Source: Nitrospirota bacterium
GTDB taxonomy: Bacteria > Nitrospirota_A > Leptospirillia > Leptospirillales > Leptospirillaceae
DNA: 7,433 nucleotides
Reading direction: 5' to 3'
Assembly (NCBI GenBank): GCA_021795275.1
Contig: JAJYPO010000108.1
Location: 1 to 7,433 of the forward strand
In this document: positions 1 to 6,724 of the stretch, one piece after another
How positions within the stretch are numbered: the stretch's first letter is position 1
Layout: each line of letters begins with the position of its first letter
Program-made: the position numbers and the translations under genes
The notes under the pieces: generated by a model
The model's database searches: none
Told to the model about the DNA's origin: nothing
The model's input: the letters and a program-made list of their open reading frames with translations, nothing else

Positions 1-951
1 GATCTTCTTCCCCCCGGGACTCCCGCCGATCCCTTTTCACTCCGGACCATATTCGAAAAGGGCTTTTCCGTCCTTCTGTATGGTCCAACCGGATCCGGAA
101 AGACCTTTTCCATCGTCATCGAGCATTTGTCGACCCTTCGCAAGGAGGGAAAAGTCGATCAGATCGTCATGATTCCCTGCTCTGACGGAATGGAGGACTA
201 TGATTTGCTGTCCAAGCCTGTTCCGATCGGACCGCAGGAAAAAATGCGCACGATGATGACCCTTTCCAGGGAATATCACGACATTCCCCTTTCGGTCATC
301 GCCCAGACCCTTGGCGACTGGACCCGGGTTGAGGGTCCTCTCAAAAGGGTGTTTCGGCTGGCTCACGAGGGACAGAAGATCGCGGTCGTTTTCGACGAGC
401 TGAACCGGGCCTCCCGGGCTGCCAGGAACCTGATTCTGAAGGCCATTGACCCGGTTCTCGAACACTACGAGCTCCACGATTTCATCACGGGAGACATCAT
501 CGCTGTGCCCCTCGACCGGATTCAGTTCTGCGCCACCAGCAACATCGGGGCCTCCTATTCCCAGACGCACGATCTTGACGAATCCCTGCTTGACCGGTTC
601 CAGTCCATCATCTTTGTCGACTACAATACCGACCTCGAGCGGGAAATCTTCCGGAAGCAGGGCCTCCCCCAGGGAATCGCCGAAAGAATCATGCGTGTGG
701 CGGAAACCCTTCGCGAGGCCTACAAGCAGGGTCACCTCTCGGCCCCGCTCTCAACCCGCCATCTCAAGAACTGGGGACAGGCGATTCTTGAGGGGGCCGA
801 TCCCCTGGCTTCGGCACGCGGCCTTTGGCTTAATCGCCTGATTTCCCACGACCAGCATGGCTACCCCGACGAGGAGCAGCTTCAGGCCATCGAACAGGTT
901 CTCTCCGGGGCCTTTGGCCCAGCCTGGGAAAGTTCCCGAAAGGGGGGATAA
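1..951 (+). CDS. MoxR-type AAA+ ATPase (AAA_5, CobS/NorQ/CbbQ-like), 5' end missing
   Basis: The reading frame is open from base 1 to the TAA at 949-951, giving 316 visible residues; the true start lies before the window. The first internal start (TTG at 127) would delete the nucleotide-binding loop, so it is not the real one. Numbering from base 1, Walker A is GPTGSGKT (28-35), Walker B is VVFDELNRA (129-137, with D132/E133), sensor 1 is ATSN (N181), the arginine finger lies in LLDRF (R199), and STRHL (R253) fits sensor 2. The sequence WTRVEGPLKR before Walker B resembles the GPLxRAxR region of CbbQ/NorQ ATPases. These enzymes form hexameric rings that use ATP to remodel or activate a client, usually with a VWA partner. 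The next gene encodes such a partner, starting 3 nt after this stop, so the two are very likely co-transcribed. All ATPase residues look intact. The client cannot be named from this window. Confidence 0.9.
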   Translation, partial: DLLPPGTPADPFSLRTIFEKGFSVLLYGPTGSGKTFSIVIEHLSTLRKEGKVDQIVMIPCSDGMEDYDLLSKPVPIGPQEKMRTMMTLSREYHDIPLSVIAQTLGDWTRVEGPLKRVFRLAHEGQKIAVVFDELNRASRAARNLILKAIDPVLEHYELHDFITGDIIAVPLDRIQFCATSNIGASYSQTHDLDESLLDRFQSIIFVDYNTDLEREIFRKQGLPQGIAERIMRVAETLREAYKQGHLSAPLSTRHLKNWGQAILEGADPLASARGLWLNRLISHDQHGYPDEEQLQAIEQVLSGAFGPAWESSRKGG

Positions 952-954
952 CCG

Positions 955-2649
955 ATGGCCGTTCGGGCACCCGACATCCGGTCTCTGGAACGACGGCTTT
1001 CCATCCTTTCGAGCCAGTATTCCGGAGGGGTCTCCGTCCGGATCACCGTCCGGCCCGACACCGACAAGCCTCTCTGGGATCCCTCCCGTCGATCCCTGGT
1101 GCTGGGAGTGCGCTCCCACCTTTCCCGGCCTGACCTTCCCGAGCTTCTCCGGCTCATGGTCCTTCACGAACTCGGAAAGATCCGCGGAGGATTTTCAGAC
1201 GTTCCGGAGGGTCTCTACTCCGTTCCTCCCCCGATTCTCACCCTGATGGAAGAATACCGCTCCGATGCCCTTCAGCGTGAGCGGCTCAATCTTCCCGCCG
1301 ATGTCTTCGCTCCCCTCTACGATGCACTCCTTCCGGTCCGTGTCAGAAAAAAAAGGGTGGCGATCAACGATTTCCGGATGAGCCTCAATCCCTTCACCCT
1401 AGGCGAAATCGTCCTGAATCAGGAGATGGGCGGAGGGGCCCGTCTTCCCCACGAACGCTTCCCCCTTCTTATGCGGCTCTTTGTCTTTCTGACCCGATAC
1501 CGCCTCTTCGGGCGTTACCGCGAGTTCGTGGCCGACTGGAAGGCCGCAATGGAGCTCGGTCGTTCGGCCCGCTCTCCTGACGAATTCCTGACGGTGGCCT
1601 GGGAATTCCACGAGAAGTGGCGGAGCGTGTTCAGCAATCTCCGGGAAGGGGGACGGTCATCGGAGGGGATCTCCTCCCGATCCCCCGAATCGTCCTCGGC
1701 CGGGGCGGGGGGCTCTGGCCAGGGAGGTGGCTCCGGCGGGAGATTTAAAGGCCAGGAGGCCCAGTCGGTGAAGGACGAGCGCCCTCCCTGGGACTATCGA
1801 CCCCCCGAAACGACCCACGGGTACGGGGCGGATGGGGCCAAAATCCGAAAATCCCGTGCCGGATCCGGAGGAAGAGGGCTGGGGGCGGAGATGGAGTCGG
1901 CGGCCATGCTCCGGATGCACGGGGAAATCCCCGTCTTCGTCCCGCCCCTCCACCCCCGGGAGGTCTTTCCCTGGGACCAGGCCCTGATCCGCTCCGAGAC
2001 CAAGAGTCTCGCGCGATTTTTAAAGATCGGCCTCGAGGACATGCCACTTGCCGGCCTGACAGGACGGCTGATTTCGCAAAAACTTGTGCAGCCGACACTC
2101 AAGGTCATGAACCGGCCCTCCCCCCATCGGGAGGGGGGCACGGAACTCCGGATCCTGGCCATCGTGGACTTTTCGTTTTCGATGGATGGATGGCCCCACT
2201 ACTACGCCTCCCACCTCACCCAGGTCGTCCACCGTTCGGGAGTGGCGTCGACTCTCGACGTGATCGCCTCCTCGAGCCGGTTCCAGTTCCGGATGAATCC
2301 CGACTACCTGAACCTTCTTCAGCCCGACGAGATGGAGGGATTCCAGAATCTTCTTCCATTGATCGACAAGACCGGTCCTCTCTACGATGCGGCCATCGTC
2401 CTGACCGATTGCCAGATCAGCGACAAGAGTGCGGAGGCGCTGGCACTCCTTCGGAAAAAGGTGCTGACCATCGGATGCTATGTCGTCCCCGACGAAGTGG
2501 ACCATGTCCGGGGACGTCCGATCGATCTTGTGATCGAGGACGGGCGCGCGATGTTTCCCTCCACCTTTCTCTATTCGGACACCTTCCACGGTCTAGGACG
2601 GCGTCTGGCGCTGACCCTGAACCAGATGAAGTACCACCCGAAATTCTGA
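955..2649 (+). CDS. VWA-domain protein with degenerate zincin-like N-terminal domain; partner of the AAA+ ATPase
   Basis: This 564-residue cytoplasmic-looking protein has no signal peptide or membrane segment. The ATG at 955 has a strong purine-rich ribosome site (AGGGGGG, 941-947) 7 nt upstream, inside the end of the ATPase gene. The N-terminal part holds LMVLHELGK (H71, E72, K75) and, about 25 residues on, LMEEYRSDA. This is the layout of HExxH plus the downstream acidic helix seen in CobT/NorD- and DUF2201-type proteins, but the third motif position is Lys instead of His. Residues about 232-262 are a Gly/Ser-rich linker. The C-terminal VWA domain has the MIDAS motif DFSFS (D405, S407, S409), a likely Thr ligand at T473, and LTDCQ (D485) as the third MIDAS loop. 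Known relatives act with MoxR ATPases to insert metals or activate enzymes such as cobaltochelatase, NO reductase or RuBisCO. No such client gene is visible here, so the specific role is unknown. Confidence 0.85.
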   Translation: MAVRAPDIRSLERRLSILSSQYSGGVSVRITVRPDTDKPLWDPSRRSLVLGVRSHLSRPDLPELLRLMVLHELGKIRGGFSDVPEGLYSVPPPILTLMEEYRSDALQRERLNLPADVFAPLYDALLPVRVRKKRVAINDFRMSLNPFTLGEIVLNQEMGGGARLPHERFPLLMRLFVFLTRYRLFGRYREFVADWKAAMELGRSARSPDEFLTVAWEFHEKWRSVFSNLREGGRSSEGISSRSPESSSAGAGGSGQGGGSGGRFKGQEAQSVKDERPPWDYRPPETTHGYGADGAKIRKSRAGSGGRGLGAEMESAAMLRMHGEIPVFVPPLHPREVFPWDQALIRSETKSLARFLKIGLEDMPLAGLTGRLISQKLVQPTLKVMNRPSPHREGGTELRILAIVDFSFSMDGWPHYYASHLTQVVHRSGVASTLDVIASSSRFQFRMNPDYLNLLQPDEMEGFQNLLPLIDKTGPLYDAAIVLTDCQISDKSAEALALLRKKVLTIGCYVVPDEVDHVRGRPIDLVIEDGRAMFPSTFLYSDTFHGLGRRLALTLNQMKYHPKF

Positions 2650-2658
2650 AGGAGAGCA

Positions 2659-2693
2659 CCCTCAGGGAGAGACTCCCCCGCCGGCCGGGAGGG
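2659..2693. terminator. GC-rich inverted repeats at the convergent gene ends (weak terminator candidate)
   Basis: The VWA gene stops at 2649 and gspK stops (reading leftward) at 2662, leaving 12 nt between them. Just inside the gspK end are alternative short stems: GGGAG (2665-2669) with CTCCC (2673-2677) around an AGA loop; the same CTCCC with GGGAG at 2687-2691; and CCCTC (2659-2663) with GAGGG (2689-2693). No T-tract follows on either strand, so this is not a canonical intrinsic terminator. The stems could still slow polymerase arriving from either side. Confidence 0.22.
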
Positions 2694-3720
2694 TCGGGAT
2701 CAGGGGAGCGTTCTGGGAGGGCGGCGGGGCGTTCTTTAAGAGGGCGTCGATCTGGTAGAGGAGGCGGTTTCCTCCGACCCGGTAGGAGAGGGTCTGCGTC
2801 TGCATGCCGTTCACCGAAAGGACGGCCCGGAGGGCGAGCTTCGTATCTCCGGCGATCCCCACCGCATTGACGGAAAAGATCTGGCTTGTCAGCGTCACAT
2901 CCCCTGAGATATCAGAAAAGATCGAGGGTCCCACCACCCCCTGAAATCTGGAGAGGGTCAGAAATGGCCTCTGGGCGATGATCTCCTGCGCCATTGCCGG
3001 CGTTATGCCCGGATCGAGGGACTGGAGAACGAGGGAGGAGGCGGTGTTCACGTTGATCTGGCCGGGGGTGTAGACGGTGAGATAGGGGGCCAGGGCCTGG
3101 TAGGAGGCTTCGGTCATTCCGGCGATCTGGTGGAGTTCGGAGAGGACATCCATCGGCCCTCCCCGGTTCCGGTAGGAGGGAGTGAACCCTCCGTAGGGCC
3201 CTGGTGGCCCGGTCATGTTGGGGGCGGGCGTGACCCACTGGGAGATGAGGGGAAGAAGGGCCGGGTTCGCCCCCGCGAGAGTGAAGAGCCGGGTGAACTG
3301 AATCAGCCGGTGCGGATCTATGGCTCCGCCTGGCGTTCCGGTCAGCATGTTGATGTTGAACTTGGAGGACTCATCCTCGATCAGACCCGAGACGTAGCCG
3401 GCATCGGCAATGGGGTAATTGATGATGGGGGTGGCCCAGGGCTGGTTCGTCGAAATGATATTGAGCCCGTTCTGGGAGGCCATCTGGGTGCTTTCCACAA
3501 GGGCGACCTTCCCAATGGAGACAGCGGCACGGGCCAGGTAGAGGGCCGAGACGGAGTGGGCGTAAATCTCCGTCTGTCGGAGAAAGGAGCGGGTCTTCAA
3601 CGTAAATCGGGTGATGAGAAGGGTCAGGAGCAGGATCATGAACAGGACGAGAACCAGGACGAATCCCCGGGCCTCCCGCCTGGTTCCGGGGGGATCAGGC
3701 GGGCTGGACAGCTTCCACAT
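2662..3720 (-). CDS. gspK: Type II secretion minor pseudopilin GspK
   Basis: From the ATG at 3720 the protein has 352 residues. GspK sits at the pseudopilus tip with GspI and GspJ. A short basic leader ends in REARG and is followed by a hydrophobic N-helix starting FVLVLVLFM, so prepilin peptidase would cut between G19 and F20. Position +5 of the mature chain is Leu, not Glu, which is the known GspK peculiarity. Family motifs follow: DESSKFNINM (116-125), YRNRGGPMDVLSEL (about 183-196) and INVNTAS (222-228), the last belonging to the helix-hairpin-helix-like alpha domain. The tail (331-352) is rich in Pro and Gly. The usual acidic DWxDxD segment reads QWVTPAP here. A TTG 15 nt upstream (3735) is an alternative start; neither has a good ribosome site. 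The gene overlaps gspM by 26 nt (41 with TTG), so coupled translation is likely. It is the last gene of the block. Confidence 0.92.
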   Translation of the reverse strand: MWKLSSPPDPPGTRREARGFVLVLVLFMILLLTLLITRFTLKTRSFLRQTEIYAHSVSALYLARAAVSIGKVALVESTQMASQNGLNIISTNQPWATPIINYPIADAGYVSGLIEDESSKFNINMLTGTPGGAIDPHRLIQFTRLFTLAGANPALLPLISQWVTPAPNMTGPPGPYGGFTPSYRNRGGPMDVLSELHQIAGMTEASYQALAPYLTVYTPGQINVNTASSLVLQSLDPGITPAMAQEIIAQRPFLTLSRFQGVVGPSIFSDISGDVTLTSQIFSVNAVGIAGDTKLALRAVLSVNGMQTQTLSYRVGGNRLLYQIDALLKNAPPPSQNAPLIPTLPAGGGVSP

Positions 3721-4291
3721 CGATCTGGAGATCAAGCTTCGAATGGTCGTTGAACCGGCGCTTCATGGAGAGGCGGGTTATCCGGATGAAGTGAGGGGAG
3801 CGCTCGAGACGGGCCAGGAAGAAGATGGCGCGGGGAAGGTCCACCGAATCGATCCGCATTGAGACCATGCCGATCCGGTAGGCTCCCTCGGAGGGAAGGT
3901 TGCGGGGCGTCATGCGGGTGACCTGCTCGCGGATATGGGCATGATCAGCCTCTTCCTCGAGATAGGCGATCAGCGAGAACCCCCGTTCCTCCCGCCCGAG
4001 CCTTTGGGTCTGGGCGTTGATCAGGGCCCGGGTGGACTGGATTTCCTGGGAGAGTCCCTCGACCTTGAGCATCTCAGATTTCAGCGCCTCGATCTCACCC
4101 CTTTTAGCCATGTAGGGATCCCAGAACAGAGAGTCGACCCCCGTCCAGAGGGCAAGACCCGCAAGGAGGGTGGCCAGAAGATGGACCAGCCTTCGTTCCC
4201 GTTCCGTGAGCCTCTCCCAGGCGAGACGGAAACGGCGGAGGGAGGGGGAGGCCGACCGGGCGAGCGCTTCCTTTAGTCGGGATCTAGTCAT
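3695..4291 (-). CDS. gspM: Type II secretion inner-membrane platform protein GspM
   Basis: The protein has 198 residues and the bitopic layout of GspM: a basic, cytoplasmic N-terminus (1-35), one membrane helix (about 36-53), a probable coiled coil (about 63-100), then a compact periplasmic domain with alternating strands and helices (about 105-198) that fits the ferredoxin-like fold of this family. GspM binds GspL and helps hold the secretion ATPase GspE at the inner membrane. Sequence similarity within GspM is generally low, so the call rests on size, topology and position directly after gspL. The ATG overlaps the gspL stop by 8 nt (ATGACTAG), a typical coupling arrangement. The only Shine-Dalgarno-like sequence is a distant AGGA about 12 nt upstream, which again points to coupling. 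A PilO-like protein is an alternative, but the surrounding genes favour GspM. Confidence 0.82.
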   Translation of the reverse strand: MTRSRLKEALARSASPSLRRFRLAWERLTERERRLVHLLATLLAGLALWTGVDSLFWDPYMAKRGEIEALKSEMLKVEGLSQEIQSTRALINAQTQRLGREERGFSLIAYLEEEADHAHIREQVTRMTPRNLPSEGAYRIGMVSMRIDSVDLPRAIFFLARLERSPHFIRITRLSMKRRFNDHSKLDLQIDVEAVQPA

Positions 4292-5687
4292 GGCGTCCGC
4301 GCATCCTGAAGGTCACGGTCTTGCGGTCGATGTCGAGACCTGCGCTCTGGATTGTCAGATCCCTCATGTGGCCGGTGGCTTCGAAGGCCTTTTTCAGGGC
4401 ATCGACGCTTTTGAAGCTGTCGGTCTTCCCCGAGACGGTGAAGAATCGTCGGGTGACGCTCAGGGAGACCATCTCGTAGGAGATCCCCGGAGGGGGAGCG
4501 GTGGTGAGGTCGCGCATGATCCGGATGACGTCCGGACCGCGAGAGAGGAGGGCCTTCTGCCGGTCGAGGCTCGCGAGCTCCTGGGTGAGCTGTCCCACGG
4601 GCTCGACGATCCTGTGGCCCGGAAGGGCCCGGCTGGCCGCAAGGTCCAGGGCGGCATGCGCCCCCTCCAGCCGATGGTCGATCCGGGAGAGGTGAACGGA
4701 GGCGTCGATCACGAGGGTGATGGCCAAAATGAGCGAGAGAAGGGCCAGCACCCGAAGGCCTGACTGGCGTTCCGCCCTGTCCCCCTGCCATGCCAGGGCC
4801 CCCTTCAGGAAGGAAAGGGCCCAGGAGTCGTCCCGGGAGCGTCCGGAGACGAGCCGCCATCCGGCGAGGGCCGGCTCCGGGGGTTTCGCGGTCAGCGGGG
4901 CGGTCATCCCGGCGAGGGCAGGGGAGGGGGTGAAGTCGGGCCCCCGGAGAAATCGTTCGGGGAGAAGGTGTCCTTCCGCGAGGAAGGAGAGGAGAATGTC
5001 CTGGATCCGGCGGTCCCGCGAATCAGGCAGGGGGTCGGTCTGGCGGAAGGCGCCTTCGGCGGCGATGCGTCCCCCCCGGAAGAGGAGGCACAGGGTCCGG
5101 TCTGCGTCCGCGGCGATCACTCCGGCCGCCGACCGGTCGTCCGTTTCCTGGATCCGCTCAGCGGGTCCGGGAAGGAATCGGTCCAGGACAAGAAGGGATT
5201 CGGGAAGGACCCAGCGGGGGGCAAGTCCGACGGCAGTAAGGCGGCCGAGCCAGCCCTCGAGTTCCGTCCGGGAAATGGCCCAGGCATGTACGGATGCGGG
5301 ATCCAGGGAATCGGTCTCCCAGGCCAAAAGGCTCTCTTCGATGGGCCAGGGGAGTTCGAGCTCGATCAGAGCCCCGATGGCCGCCTCCTTCTCGAGAGCG
5401 GTGACGGAGGGAGGAAGTCTCAGGGAGGCCGAGACGGTCCGTTCGAAGGGCCAGAAGAGGACCAGAGGAAGGTGTGTCCGCTCTTCTATTGAGAGAGGGA
5501 TCGGGGCCGGGCTCTCTTCCTCTCCGGAGAGGGGGACGGGGGTCTCAGGCCAGAGAAGGGTCTTTTTTCCCGGGGAGGCGCAGGAGAGGAGCAGCTGCCC
5601 GTTTCTGATGCGTCCTGTCAGGATTTGGGCAGGCGAGAGGGTTCCCCGGATGCGGTCAAGGGTCTCAGTGAGGAATCGGGATGCCAT
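4284..5687 (-). CDS. gspL: Type II secretion platform protein GspL
   Basis: The protein has 467 residues, somewhat longer than the roughly 400 usual for GspL. The N-terminal cytoplasmic part (1-310) fits the actin-like domain that binds GspE. The segment FERTVSASLRLPPSV (81-95) followed by IELELPWPIEES (108-119) matches the family pattern of LP plus an ELE/P stretch. LSFLKGALAW (291-300) corresponds to the conserved NLxQG-type motif just before the membrane helix (about 312-331, VLALLSLILAITLVIDAS). A periplasmic domain (332-467) includes a helical region and a ferredoxin-like end, where GspM binds. A TGA in the same frame lies immediately before the ATG at 5687, so no earlier start is possible. 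There is no clear ribosome site; the 23-nt overlap with gspN implies coupled translation. Residues about 180-290 are less well matched and may hold lineage-specific insertions. Confidence 0.9.
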   Translation of the reverse strand: MASRFLTETLDRIRGTLSPAQILTGRIRNGQLLLSCASPGKKTLLWPETPVPLSGEEESPAPIPLSIEERTHLPLVLFWPFERTVSASLRLPPSVTALEKEAAIGALIELELPWPIEESLLAWETDSLDPASVHAWAISRTELEGWLGRLTAVGLAPRWVLPESLLVLDRFLPGPAERIQETDDRSAAGVIAADADRTLCLLFRGGRIAAEGAFRQTDPLPDSRDRRIQDILLSFLAEGHLLPERFLRGPDFTPSPALAGMTAPLTAKPPEPALAGWRLVSGRSRDDSWALSFLKGALAWQGDRAERQSGLRVLALLSLILAITLVIDASVHLSRIDHRLEGAHAALDLAASRALPGHRIVEPVGQLTQELASLDRQKALLSRGPDVIRIMRDLTTAPPPGISYEMVSLSVTRRFFTVSGKTDSFKSVDALKKAFEATGHMRDLTIQSAGLDIDRKTVTFRMRGRHD

Positions 5688-6633
5688 TCATCGCAATGTT
5701 CAGATTGGAGGCGGGTCCGTCCAGGGTCACGGTCACGGGCTTGCCTTTCTGGCCCGAAAGACCGGGCAGGGGAAGGGAGCCCAGGGGGCCCTTGAGCCGG
5801 ACCAGAAGCTTGAGATGGAGGATCGAGTTCGGGGTCGGCTGGGCCAGGATGAAGGTTCCTTCACCGGTGACATCGGCCAGGGGGCCGGTCGCCATGAGCT
5901 GTTCCAGCCTCCCCCTTCCTCCGGAGAGAAAGACACGGCTTCTCACGGCATCAAAGGAGACGGGCGGAAGGGGAAAACCCCCGATGTTCAGGGATCTGAG
6001 AACGAGATTGGCAATCTTTGCCGAGAAGATTCCGTGTCCAGCCATCTCCGCTCCGGACTGCCAGGTGTAGTCGGTTTTCAGCGACATAGCCCCCGAAAGA
6101 TCCTGATGGAGAAGGGGACGGGTCAGTCCAAGGTCGAGGGGTTTGGTGGTCGATCCCCGGAGATGGTTCCGACGTTTCGGAAGATGGCGCAGAAGACCGT
6201 CGAATTCCCCTCCGTAGGCCCGGAGGCGGAAGTTGAAGCGGGGTTTCCTCTTGAGAAGGCTCGAAAGTTCAAGATGGGCTGATGCCTTCTCGATCCTGAG
6301 GCTTGCGGGGCCATCCGGCGTGGGGGCTGTAAGGTCGAGATCGCCGTATTCAAAGCCGGCCGGAAAGTCGAAACGCGCCTCGCGTGCCTCGATTGCGACC
6401 CCTCCGGTTTTGGAGACTTCCCGAAGCAGGAATCGGGCGGTCTGGCGATGGGGAAAGCCTTGCAAGAGAGTGTATAAGAAGACTGCGCCCCCCACGGCCC
6501 CGAGAAAAAGGATCCGTGTTGGAGAAAGGGGAGAGGGGCGGCGTTCCGGAAGAGCCCGGTCCTCTTTTTCTCCCCCAAGGCGAGAGGGAAGAAAACTTTT
6601 TACCCCGCGAAGTCTTGAGAGGAATCCCTTCAC
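5665..6633 (-). CDS. gspN: Type II secretion protein GspN (AsmA-like)
   Basis: The protein has 322 residues. A charged N-terminal stretch (1-40, with many Arg/Lys and Pro) precedes one membrane helix (about 41-58, ILFLGAVGGAVFLYTLL). The rest is periplasmic and looks beta-rich, with repeated strand patterns such as ARFDFPAGFEYGDLDLTAP (86-104), PRFNFRLRAYGGEFDG and GKPVTVTLDGPASNLNI, as in the AsmA-like GspN family. GspN is an accessory T2SS component, often dispensable, of unclear mechanism. The start is GTG at 6633, with GGAG (6646-6643 on this strand) 9 nt upstream. An out-of-frame ATG at 6641 opens only a three-codon frame (ATG GAC AGG TGA) that overlaps the GTG. The gene is preceded by an AT-rich spacer with a possible promoter and overlaps gspL by 23 nt. 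The similarity is fold-level, so a generic AsmA-like protein remains possible, but the neighbours support GspN. Confidence 0.78.
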   Translation of the reverse strand: MKGFLSRLRGVKSFLPSRLGGEKEDRALPERRPSPLSPTRILFLGAVGGAVFLYTLLQGFPHRQTARFLLREVSKTGGVAIEAREARFDFPAGFEYGDLDLTAPTPDGPASLRIEKASAHLELSSLLKRKPRFNFRLRAYGGEFDGLLRHLPKRRNHLRGSTTKPLDLGLTRPLLHQDLSGAMSLKTDYTWQSGAEMAGHGIFSAKIANLVLRSLNIGGFPLPPVSFDAVRSRVFLSGGRGRLEQLMATGPLADVTGEGTFILAQPTPNSILHLKLLVRLKGPLGSLPLPGLSGQKGKPVTVTLDGPASNLNIAMNGIPIPH

Positions 6634-6658
6634 CTGTCCATGCTCCGGATTTCTGGCC

Positions 6659-6711
6659 GATATCTCATAAAGCTTAACGAAATCATTTTACCATAAAACA
6701 CAAGAGATATC
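6659..6711. repeat. Inverted repeat GATATCTC / GAGATATC flanking the putative promoter
   Basis: GATATCTC at 6659-6666 is the exact reverse complement of GAGATATC at 6704-6711, with 37 nt between the arms. The arms bracket the putative extended -10 site. They could form an operator for a dimeric regulator or a long-loop stem in the leader RNA. An 8-bp match in AT-rich DNA may also be chance. Confidence 0.3.
6685..6693 (-). promoter_or_regulatory. Putative extended -10 promoter for gspN-L-M-K
   Basis: Read on the minus strand, this site is TGGTAAAAT, which matches the extended -10 form TGnTATAAT at all but one position. It lies in the only AT-rich stretch of the window, between the gspG stop and the gspN start. 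A start of transcription about 7 nt downstream would give a leader of roughly 45 nt before the GTG. No good -35 box is visible at 16-18 nt, as is common for extended -10 promoters. It is inferred by eye only. Confidence 0.35.
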
Positions 6712-6724
6712 CATAATCGATTTG

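Larger units (their letters stand above)
6634..6724. other. AT-rich 91-bp intergenic spacer between gspG and gspN
   Basis: This is the longest non-coding stretch in the window and is far richer in A+T than the flanking genes. It contains the putative promoter, the 8-bp inverted repeat, and the gspN ribosome site near 6643-6646. No hairpin followed by a T-run is visible after gspG, so read-through from gspG is possible. Very short ATG frames occur (for example one of 8 codons on the minus strand starting within GGATATC), with no sign of being real genes. Confidence 0.7.

Noticed and set aside
127..951. TTG at 127 as the start of the AAA+ ATPase
   Set aside because: The frame is open to base 1 and the Walker A motif (82-105) lies upstream of this codon, so the real start must be outside the window.
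2020..2589. A 189-codon minus-strand frame opposite the VWA gene
   Set aside because: It is the mirror of a clear VWA coding region and shows no recognisable motif.
2190..2870. A 226-codon + strand frame crossing the convergent junction
   Set aside because: It is an Arg/Ser/Pro-rich shadow frame spanning the ends of two supported genes, with no ribosome site or family signature.
3130..3753. A 207-codon + strand frame opposite gspK
   Set aside because: It is rich in Gly, Asp and Glu, shows no recognisable motif and is fully covered by gspK, which has strong family motifs.
4717..6282. A 521-codon open frame on the + strand opposite gspL and gspN
   Set aside because: Its translation is dominated by Arg, Ser and Gly with no domain pattern, as expected from the antisense of pyrimidine-rich GC coding DNA. 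It lies across two well-recognised T2SS genes.
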